Part shown: in pieces, positions 50,516-60,535 of the stretch
Layout: each line of letters opens with the position of its first letter
How positions within the stretch are numbered: the stretch's first letter is position 1
NCBI GenBank assembly: GCA_935421135.1
Contig: OW285187.1
Span: 9,548,001 to 9,612,000, forward strand
Direction of reading: 5' to 3'
Length of the DNA: 64,000 nt
From: Bugulina stolonifera
Lineage: Eukaryota > Bryozoa > Gymnolaemata > Cheilostomatida > Bugulidae
Notes under the pieces: generated by a model
What the model saw: the letters and a program-made list of their open reading frames with translations, nothing else
Told to the model about the DNA's origin: nothing
The model's database searches: none
Position numbers and translations under genes: made by a program

Positions 50516-51770
50516 GTTGATGTAAGCAAAGACTTGGACAGTGTTGGGCGTCTGTATACTGTATAGCTAGCTACCTGGATAACACCAACAGATAATACAT
50601 TAAGTCTACACTCAGGTAATACGTGTAGTATTCCTTGGACTGGGAGCCAGTTGGTGCTCTAGAAGGTAAATGTCAAACACCATATATAATACAATAAGAT
50701 AAACTAGTAGATACTATAACAATAATAACATAATGGAGACGATCATGATAACAGTGAGTTGACCAGTTGTGCAGCACGTGGGCCTCATCAACTATTTTCT
50801 CTATCCTTCTAATTTTTTCATGTGGAAATTTATATCGATTAAATAAAATAAAGAAAGCTGGATACACAGTTTTATAAACATATAGTGTGTTGAAACCCTT
50901 TGCTGGCCTGTTGATACTTGAAAATACTCAGTAACGGTTTTTGTTAAAATACACAAAACACTCACTTCCACCGAAACCTCAGAAATCCACTAGACTAGAT
51001 GAAATGGTACATTCACCTCTTGAAGGGTTTTCTATTGATATCTACTAAAAGTGGTATTTCTGCGTACTACATTCTATCATTAGCTGAACTATATTTCGCT
51101 ATATTCGGATTTGCATTTGGTTTACACGTACATTGTGAATCATGAATCCTATATACATGTACTTTCAATTAATAATGCTGTCATTTTATTTTGCAAAAAT
51201 TCACCAACTACACTAGAAAAACAACTACACAGTGAATAAACCATCACGTTAATCGAATACCGTTGAATAGCCAAATGGTTGACACAGGGCCCTATGCTTT
51301 ACATTAATATTTTTTAAATTTAATGTCTGCTTTGGTGAAATAAATAATGCTCCCATGAAACAATGAAGAAACTATTTATTACCTACGAAAGGGCCTGCTA
51401 TTGTTTGTTGTTACATGTAGATAAAATAATTAGTAGTTGAACAATCATCATGTCTCTATTCACCCTGGACTGATGGATCTTGGTTGACATTTGTTTAGCT
51501 CAGAATCTAGCCAAGGCTCAATGTTCTGCTGCATAGTGAACTGATCATACAGGTGCAGAAAGGGAATTATTCTTAGAATGTATCTTCCCACAGACAGGGG
51601 CTGTTTATTAAAATTTACATTTAGTTGAACAAAACTAGTAATTATTATAGCTATGCAATGTGATGCTAACACCTTTACCCTTTTGACATCTTGAACATAC
51701 TATATGCTATTAGCTATACCTCCAGAAAGTCAAGTTAACAACATATAAATAGTTTTTTGATTCCACAACC
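50516..51770. other. 5' flank of the NHERF-like gene, no gene seen
   Basis: No exon recognised. It may hold the promoter and a non-coding first exon of the NHERF-like gene, but no TATA box or motif stands out. Confidence 0.5.
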
Positions 51771-51930
51771 ATGGCTTGGCATCCTAGTTTGAAGAAGGAA
51801 TTTAAGAAAATTGAAGCAATGCAGGACCACGCCACCAACTTCAAAGAAGAGAGTGTCTGAGTGATGCCATAGGAAGACTGGGCCTCTTGCCCCTAGCCAA
51901 ATGGCTGACAGTGAAGGCAGGGGGTGCTTT
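51771..51930 (+). pseudogene. LINE reverse transcriptase fragment, plus strand
   Basis: Frames read AWHPSLKKEFKKIEAMQDHA followed after a one-base shift by QRRECLSDAIGRLGLLPLAK. This matches the region after the polymerase domain of CR1/L2-like LINEs. It resembles the LEYASAAWDLSTKK segment of the element at 19985. Confidence 0.75.
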
Positions 51931-52145
51931 TCTTGCGCTAGGATACATAAAAGAAGACCGATCCTTTGACTTTTTCTTCTCTTATGCAGTAGGACGAGGC
52001 CAAGTTTGGTTTCGGATTCTTCTATACCACTCCTCCCTTTGATATTGGCAATGAGACCAGCCACTTGGTCCTGTAGCGGCTCAACACTTGAGATTTCTTG
52101 TTTGCAGTTAGGATCCCAGGCAGCAGCTGCATACTTCAGATGTGG
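51931..52145 (-). pseudogene. LINE reverse transcriptase fragment, minus strand
   Basis: The minus strand reads HLKYAAAAWDPNCKQEISSV, LQDQVAGLIANIKGRSGIEE and KLGLVLLHKRRKSQRIGLLL. This is the same protein region as the plus-strand fragment next to it but in the opposite orientation and of a different sequence. The join between the two is uncertain to about 50 bp. Confidence 0.75.
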
Positions 52146-52159
52146 AACACAAAATAAAA

Positions 52160-53060
52160 ATTAATCATATGATTATAATCACTACTACAATACAATACTA
52201 CAATAGCAACACTAAGAAAAGCAATACATTATGATTAAGTTTAAAATTACATTTAAAATTTAATAAATACTAACTCAATTTTGACAATAAATTGGATTTT
52301 CAAGGCATAACAAAAAATTACTCATGGGAAGGTATAATAATTCTTTTAGAACACATCAATCCATAAATAATCAATGTTAATGTTATGTATAATGCATGTT
52401 AATGATCATCATATTATGATAATGATATGATTACATATAATTATCATATTATATAATCATAATGAATGATAATGGCTATGATAATTATGAATGATATAAT
52501 CATAATGATTACCATTACGTTATAATAATAATTATATTATATAAAAATTATTTTTAAAAGAATTATAATTAATAATTAATAATTAAAAAGCAAGTACTAC
52601 CATCATAATATTAAATTATCGTGTTGGTATAAATATAACCTGGGAGGGTTTAGTTTAACTGCAAGTGCCTCTAACTGCAAGCAAACAAAGTCTCCAGCTT
52701 TTAAGCTCTGGCTCTCTGTAAATTTAATAACATAAATTTATTAATTAAAAACTTGTATCAAGAAACGGAAATGGGAGCAAGTGGTTGCAGATCGTCTAGA
52801 GATCAGAAAACAGGATTGACCAATCAACTTGAGCAATCTTTGAACTTGGGTTTTTGCGGGTTTCCCGATAGCAAAGATAGTACCAATTCTATACCATCCT
52901 ATAATTATGCTTGTGACAGCAAAATTGCTCAATAAATATTGTGTAAAATGATATTTTGGAAATTTTTACAGAATATTCCTTAAGATATTTAATTATATAT
53001 CGCAAGGATACACTTGAAGAAATGTCAAGAAGTTTAACGTTTTAAATTCATTGTTTAAAC
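52160..53060. other. AT-rich low-complexity and PFDN1 upstream region
   Basis: 52380-52620 is dominated by AATGATAATGATAT-like and TTATAATAATTATA-like runs. The remainder up to the PFDN1 start has no gene or clear promoter element. Confidence 0.6.
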
Positions 53061-55489
53061 ATGGCGACTGCAGGGCTTCCGGTTGATCAGGAGTTGAAAA
53101 AAGTATGTTATCTCCATTCATCATATTAGTTCATATTTCCAAACAATATATTGTAATTGTTGTTGTATGTCATACTCTATTGTTTGCTTCATTGTTTGTC
53201 AAGGATATAACTGTAATGTAAACTTCGATTAAATAAATACTAATACATGTAACCAGGGTGACCAACGAAAATTTGTAATAATTAATAGAAGAATGAATCA
53301 AGAATTAGATTAGAATGAGTAAAAAAAAATATAAAAAAGAGTTGAACATGTGATGTTTAAGGAAAATTTTTCAGGATAGTTGCTGAATAATGACTGTACA
53401 AGTGACATGATAAAAAATTGCTATACTGTACTCATGTACCAAATTCAATTGAACAGAATGAGAATGATGTTTGAAATAGTAGGATAGGATGTATTGTATT
53501 TGTATTTGTATTATTAATTAATATTATAATTACTATTTATATTACCATTTAGCTTTAGGTGAACTACCGGGTCTAGTATGATTAGGTTGATGAGATGGAT
53601 CCTGACTCTATATCCAGTATTCACATACTGTATTCCATTACATTGTGAGACCAACTTTCGTACATTTAGCAGGATCAAGTCTACTAAAAGTTTGGGACAT
53701 AAAATATCAATATGACGGCTCCCTAGAAATTTAAACAATGCTTAGAGGCTATCTCAGGGCATTATATTGGAAGCGTTTTCATTTTGATGGGCAGTATTTG
53801 CTGTAGATCTTATAGTGAATATATATAGTGTACAAAAGATGAGATGGGTGATCATCGGTCGAAGGCTGAAAACGACAAAATGTGATTCATGTGCAAATAA
53901 TATTTTCCAAAACTAGAGGTTTAGCAGAGAATATGATAAAATTTTTACATTAAGCTTTGAGTTTTATACCATCCAGCTCATTGCATGCTTTAAAATTAAA
54001 ATTCCACAGTAAGATAAACCCATAACTTGTTAGGTAGGCTATTAGATGGCAATGTCTGATCTTGTGAAACTGACATCACTGTTCTAGGCATTTCAAGAAC
54101 TTCAGGGTAAGCTGATAGGAACCAAACAGCAGCTCCGAGTCAATGAAGGACAGATTGGTGGATTGAGAAAGAAAAATCAACATGGAGAGATTGTGAAACA
54201 TGAATTATCCTCTCTATCCGACCAAACACCTACTTACCAGAGTGTGGGTCGTATGTAAGTATATACTTGCCAGAGTGTGAGTCGTATGTAAGTATAACCT
54301 ACTTACCAGAGTGTGGGTCATATGTAAGTATAACCTACTTACCACAGTGTGAGTCGCATGTAAGTACAATATATACTTACCAGAGTTTAGGTTGTATATA
54401 AGTATAACCTACCTACCAGAGTGTGGGTCGTATGTAAGTATATACTTACCCGAGTCTGAGTCGTATGTAAGTATATACTTACCAGAGTCTGAGTCGTATG
54501 TAAGTATATACTTACCAGAGTGTGAGTCGTATGTAAGTATATACTTACCAGAGTGTAGGTCGTGTGTAAATATAACCTACTTACCAGGCTAACCACAATG
54601 ATCTAATGTCTAACCAAGTCCCTATAGTGTTTATAATTCCATTCAATTTTGCAGGGCAATTGATTAAATGTATGCAGATGTACATGCAGTATTTTAATTT
54701 TTGAAGTTGTTTTCCCATTCGAGTGAATTGTGTTATTGGATAATTTGGTAAATTGTACATGTATTTAGCCATGTGGCTGATGCCAATCTACAGATAGCTA
54801 ACAAATACATGGGCATTAGTAGCATTCCTAAACTGATAACCAAGTATATGCTGCTGCTCAACAACAAAGCCGTTGATTGTGAGGGTAGTGCCACCGGAAC
54901 TGGACAAGTGACCATATTGGGGTTATAACAAAGTATCACATTGGTCAAACTTTCCTGTCGATTGTTTTGATTTGTTGTTATAAGCTCAGCATGGCACACA
55001 GTGCTCTCCCAGTGATGCGACTCTCAGTAGTAATAGTAATATTTGCTTAATTCAAAACATACTTCCAGGTTTGTGTTGACACCAAAAAGAGACCTGCTGA
55101 AGTCTTTAGACTCTGATAGAAAAGCTACTGAACAGAAAATAAAGACAATTCAGGTATGTTGAGGAATAGTGGCTACAATAACTAATGAGAGTGCGGTTGA
55201 ATGCAGACCGTACATGCATGTGGCTACTAACACTCACTCAATGTTTGTGAGCAAATATGGTGCTCTATGCTATGATTGGCTAACAAACAATTTAGCCTGG
55301 TTCAGATGCCGTATAGGATAGATCTATCATACATCTAAGTAAAACAAGCTTGACCATTGTAAATGTAACATTATCATGCACTTGGAGTTTCTAATGTTGT
55401 TGTAGACTCAAAACCAATACTTGGAAAAGTCGATGAAGGATGCAGAAAATAATCTTAGAGAATTGATAACCAGCAAGCAAAAACGGTGA
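53061..55489 (+). CDS. PFDN1: Prefoldin subunit 1
   Basis: Four exons: 53061-53102, 54088-54254, 55069-55153, 55406-55489, closing to 125 aa (about 122 in vertebrates). The sequence begins MATAGLPVDQELKKAFQELQ, a family-typical start. It has a first helix with LIGTKQQLRVNEGQIGGLRK, the central hairpin TYQSVGRMFVLTPK (the GRMF motif is diagnostic for beta-type subunit 1) and a second helix QYLEKSMKDAENNLREL. It is one of the beta subunits of the hexameric cytosolic chaperone that delivers unfolded actin and tubulin to CCT. The exon 2 donor at 54255 is the first of a ten-unit array of copies of itself. AATAAA lies at about 55653. Confidence 0.96.
54225..54595 (+). repeat. 10-copy minisatellite of the PFDN1 exon 2 donor
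   Basis: Units of about 33-38 bp of the type CTTACCAGAGTGTGGGTCGT followed by ATGTAAGTATATA. The first unit is the coding exon end (LPxxSVGR region) with its donor at 54255. Eight units keep GTAAGT; one reads ATAAGT and the last GTAAAT. Joined units create the perfect palindrome GTAAGTATATACTTAC. Confidence 0.95.
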
Positions 55490-56546
55490 ATCTCTGCGAA
55501 TATAGACTATTACTACTTTGGCCAATCACACGGCATTCAATCATATTGTGTGTATCAATTATAGGTAACAGTGATGTAAACTGACTGCCTGCTTGGGAAC
55601 TATTGGTTGGTTATGCTTCTATTTGATATGTTTAATTTATTATTCCTTACATAATAAATTCACTTTAGTCATCACATTTCTGATTCTTGTACAATGGAGA
55701 TATACATACGTAATCAGTGTGTGGTATCATGTGGCTACTGTGCCATTGATTATTCTCAAAATCTAATAATATTGAAGTATAATTGAAATCCGCTGGAGAC
55801 AATAACTCTGATAATTGGTGAAATTAATTTATTTATTTACTAGTTATTTATTTACTCCTCAAAATGGTGATTTCTTGTTTGGTGTAAAAGCTACACCATG
55901 TTGTTGTTTGTAAATATTTATTTAGTGTTTACGGCCCAGCTACCCACCTCAGATATTCATCTATGTTTGAATTCACCACAGCTTCAGCAGTAATATAAAA
56001 CTTACTGCGGCTAAAGAAGATATTACAATACATCATAATTAAAAATACAACCTGTAGAAAACTATTCGACTCAAGTTAGTCTAGAAGTTGTCCTCTCTGG
56101 ATGTTATTGCCCGCTAGGAGTGCATAAGTGGGGCAACTGCAGAGACCTACCAACACATTTTGCAACTGGCCGATACTAAACTAATGATAAGTATTCCAGG
56201 TCTATGATCATAATCATAATGTGGTGTGGCATGCTATCAGCCCTTTACTTCAACGACTACTCTCTATAGTTAGTTCTACACATTAGACCAGTGTTATGTG
56301 AAATTTCGGTGCTTTCTACATAAAATTTCAAGTAGATTCAGCTTTGCGATTAGCAACTGGGTTTAGGGGTGGGTTGGGTGTGTTACTGTTTTCCTAACAA
56401 GCTAAGAAATTTCACCTGACACCGATTTGGGTAAACCTACACATGTATAATATCTCAGCTTATCAACACCCAAATGAGATTTAAACAATCAATAATGGGT
56501 TCTACACAGTTATTGCACAACATGTCAACAGTCTTTAATTGCTCTA
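55490..56546. other. Convergent 3' flanks of PFDN1 and the unidentified gene
   Basis: Holds a PFDN1 polyadenylation signal near 55653. A GAAGTTGTCCTCTCT motif at about 56087 belongs to a dispersed set described in the findings. No gene seen. Confidence 0.6.
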
Positions 56547-58178
56547 CTATTGAAACTTGCTACTGCCTCCCGATCCTGTTGTTAACTCTGTATCACTATG
56601 AGGATAGTTCAAGGTTCCTGGTCTATTCGCTTTACCTGCAGTTGATGTAAAGTCACATAGAAGGAAATCATTTGTTTTACGAGATAGTCTGGGACTAACT
56701 CCATAGCAGGCAAACTTCCTGTCTAAGAGCTTATCAATCCCTGTTGCTGGATGATCGGTAGAATGCTCTGAATGCAGTCGACCGTGGCCCTTGTGCGGAG
56801 TCATTTCACACATCGAGATCGTATCAAACTCCTCTGCTATTTCTGAGAGAAATGCCGAATCTTCTGCCAGACAATCATCAAAGTCTTCTATTGATATCTG
56901 AGGTCCGTCATTTGGAGACACTAAAACCTCCATAGAGGCATCTCTCCACGGTACAGGTGACGATGTCAGCTCTCTGTGAAGTGATAAATTCGATGGACTT
57001 TGACGTAAATTTGAAAATGACTCCGTGTGTGGTATTTCCTGCAGAATAAAATTGGTAGCACCATTATTTTACTCACCGCATATTTGCCAAAATTGAAACA
57101 TTATTTTTCTCCAATACACACATGCAACTTCCATAAAAATAATATGGTACTTGTCTTACTGTGCGCAAGGAAGGTGAAATTGTGACTACAGGAATTTCAT
57201 CTTGTGTTTCTAATTGTAGAGCTGGTTTCTCTAGAGTTGATGGTCTTATTTCCCCTCTTGTCCCATTGGCATTCATCTCTTTTATTGACATAGCTTTTAT
57301 CTGCATTAAATATTTACAAAATGGAACCACGAAAGTTGCAACCCCTCAAGCCAACTAATACTTACATATACCATATACATGATATATATCGCCCTATCAT
57401 ATGTTGTGCATCTTACTAACTATAGAATGCAATGGTCATCTCACCTACTTGAAATAAGTTAGAAATTTGTGAGAGAACAACTCCCCACTGTGATGCACTA
57501 ATTGATAGAGATGATAAAACTAATAGAAGGCAGACAGGTTTGTGTTAGACATGTAGGTCACTAGCTGAACAAAAATTACTCCACATTGCTCTCAACTCGC
57601 ACATGTGTATGACTTGTATATACATGTATATATTGAATTATATCAAACATCTTTGTGAACCAACTAATGTACTAAATACAAAGCAAATCTACATGTACAT
57701 ATATCCTGCATATTGATCTGTAACGGGTGTTAAATACTCTAAGTTCAATAAGAGACATTTCACATAAATACATGCACTCCATTACCAAGCATTAATTTAC
57801 ATGATGACTTGTATCAATAGATGTTGCAACAAATTATTTGTTTGTCTAGAATTATTATGTCTAGATTCTAGGATTCCGTAAATATTTGCATGTGTACAGT
57901 AGATGTACAGTAGATGCACAGTAGATGTACAGTAGATGTACAGTAGATGTACAGTAGGTGCACAGTAGATGTACAGTAGATGTACAGTAGATGTACAGTA
58001 GATGCACAGGAGATACACAGTAGATACACAGTATGCACACAGTCATATACATGTACATGCATACCGTAGGTATACTTACAGTGTACTTGGTAGACCTACT
58101 CTCTATAAAAGACCACTCAGAGACCACAAGTTCTTCTGACCAATGGCTAGCTGTCAGGTTGAGTCTAAGTGATGTAGT
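56547..58178 (-). CDS. Unidentified gene, 3' exons
   Basis: Three minus-strand exons: 58178-58080 (or starting 58185 at a neighbouring acceptor), 57300-57160, 57038-56547, joined in phase 0 and ending at a TGA. The visible 243 residues are Ser/Thr-rich and acidic with no transmembrane or globular signature. They include the acidic patch ISIEDFDDCLAEDSAFLSE, which looks like a short binding helix, and several SP/TP sites that could be phosphorylated. Upstream exons must exist to the right, but I could not place them between 58179 and 60535. Coding status rests on the long open last exon (164 codons), intact splice sites and phase agreement. I do not recognise the family. Confidence 0.65.
57890..58040. 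repeat. ~11-bp minisatellite CAGTAGATGTA
   Basis: About a dozen copies of CAGTAGATGTA/CAGTAGATGCA. On the strand of the unidentified gene it begins about 40-50 nt after the donor at 58079. Minus-strand frames read as HLLYIYCTSTV repeats and are spurious. Confidence 0.95.
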
Positions 58179-60535
58179 CTGTAGGCTGTTAGCAGAGGAT
58201 GCAGATACGGCAGGTAGAATAGTCTTTGTTCACTGTATGTACAATGTGATTACACTGGACCTACTAGTCTTACTGAATACAGTCTTCTCCCTAGCCTTAT
58301 TTCATTATACCATGGCAGCAGAAATCAATATTAATGCAATAGTCAGCAGAGGAAAATTAATACAGAACATTCATATAGCATCTTGACCACGGTTTGAATT
58401 ACTACATTCATAATAATGAAGTCACTAAGTAAATATATTCTTGTAAGGAATAGAGACCATTCCAATCAATTTTCTAATTTATATTATAATTATATTGACG
58501 TAAACGCCTACATTAACCGATAATGATATTTTTGTATAATAATATATCATTATGTCGAATTGTTTGGAAAAATATAAATCTATTGTATGTATTGTTATAA
58601 TTGAGGATACTATACACATTTTAGCCTCTGTTACTAAAATTTACACTTCAAGTGTTAATTCTTGACCTGTTAGATGAGGTCACAAAATGGCTGCCCAATC
58701 TAATACGATAGAGCTCACGACTTGTGCGTTTACTTGGCTAGGACAAACCATTCCTAATTCATCGGCAGCTCAAGTTCATTGCTGGAAAATGATGCTCTTC
58801 TAACAAATTAGACTGTGCCTAAACTAAACATATTACAGTCTTAATGTTTTAGAGCTGAGAGGTCAGCTCTTTAAAGGTATCATAATATGCTAATTCAGAA
58901 ATGTCTGTAACGTCCAGCCTTGTCCATATAGGCAGCTGCTGTTGAATATTCCAATGGGACTCGTGTTCCCCATGGTGATGCGTTATTTATAAATACAGGT
59001 TACCAAGTATAGTACAGTAGTGGAAAAATTGGGTAGCCTTAGTTTTTGATTTGTGGTTGGGGCAGCTAACCAATAAAATAAAAAGAACGTAACTTGTCCT
59101 GCTTCAGTTTTGGTGAAGAACAAAGGCTATCTCAAATTGTTCCAATTGTGCACCGAACTAGTATTCGTAAAGTGGCTTGTGAAGTATGAAGAAAATATCT
59201 AATTATTATACACGCAAGATATAAGTCATTGCATGCATGCATTCATGTATATAATGTCGTTAGTATTGCGACAATTGACCATTTCAACACAAGCAACCAG
59301 TATTGTGTATTAATACAGGTAACATTACAATTGTATTCCACATGTATTTTCATGATGAGAAGACAACTCTTCAGTGAACTAAATTAGCTATTGATTTTTG
59401 AACATCAATGGCAAGAGATGACCAGCTATAACTCTTGCAGGAAGTCCTTCCATCGACTTAACAGAGATTAGTAATCTACTTCAACACATTAATTATAATC
59501 AGATATTCTTGTTCTAGCAGTGCATATTACATATACATGTACATGTAGGTATAGAAATTATACGAGTAGTATACGTGTATTTTCAACCAAATTGGGTCAT
59601 GCAAGAAGGTTGTTTCAATGTCAAATCTCCTGATGACTCATAGCGTGGCGTAGCATACTGTAGTATTTCCAGTAACAATCATTACAACACATGTACATGT
59701 CCATGCATATTATTTTTATTGTTACATTGTAGCGTCTAAATAAAATTATAATACATGTAATATATATTACCACAAGTCCAATATACTGTAACCTGTAACT
59801 AATAAAGTCATAACTAATGAATTGATAATGATATGTACATGTAAGATAACTATTGATATAAACAAACTGGCATCACATGTAAATATAAACATAAAGTAAT
59901 TTGCATTTATGGCCACTAAAAACTAAAAGGTAGTCAAATACAATGGTATAATACTAATCATCCCAAAAACTATGTGAAATACAATATTGGCTTGTCATGG
60001 TTTAACTACAATGGAGTATTTAATATAATTATATGTATATATACAACATAACAATGTAGACTCTATACAGTAAATAAAACCAACAATTCTTATTCAACAC
60101 TATCCTGACTAGTAAGAATAAAGTCCATCTTAAAATAAAGAAGTAATATGTTATGATATTGATATCATGATAATAGTAAGATAGTAGGTACAATCATATA
60201 CTAGTGACCGGTCCAGCATATTATGACATTAAGCAAATATGAACTTCTCCAAGAATTGAGAACGAAATGTACACATACCTGCACATAAGATAGTATTTGA
60301 GTTGGAAGAGTTGAACTTATTCAGTAGTCTATGAGTGCCCATGTGTATAACTAACTACACATGTATAAGTACAAGTACTCAAACTGATCAATATAAGTTT
60401 TCCAATCTATCAATATGAGAGAACCATTGACTATAATGTGCTTATTAATTTCCAATATGAATACAATCTTTGGTGTTACAAAGAATGTGTACCTATAGGC
60501 TAACAGGGACAAATCTTCATGGAAACTGACTACTA
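58179..60535. other. Upstream part of the unidentified gene and SLC6 3' flank
   Basis: Must contain either earlier exons of the minus-strand gene or its promoter, plus the 3' UTR of the SLC6 gene. No exon could be supported. A degraded family A MITE lies inside. Confidence 0.45.
59009..59160. mobile_element. MITE, family A copy 2 (degraded)
   Basis: The core TCCTGCTTCAGTTTTGGTGA plus AGAACAAAGGCTAT matches 19233-19273 with only a few changes. Similarity extends outward on both sides (CAGTAGTGGAAAAATT at the left; a GGTGCAC-type right end on the complement). Terminal repeats are more diverged than in copy 1. Confidence 0.65.

Noticed and set aside
54387..54596. Open frames on both strands across the PFDN1 repeat
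   Set aside because: They are products of the repeat unit having no stop in those frames; the real coding sequence ends at the donor 54255.
58890..58973. Minus-strand ATG in good context (CACCATGG) encoding MGNTSPIGIFNSS, as a possible first exon of the unidentified gene
   Set aside because: It ends at a stop after 28 codons with no convincing donor before it.
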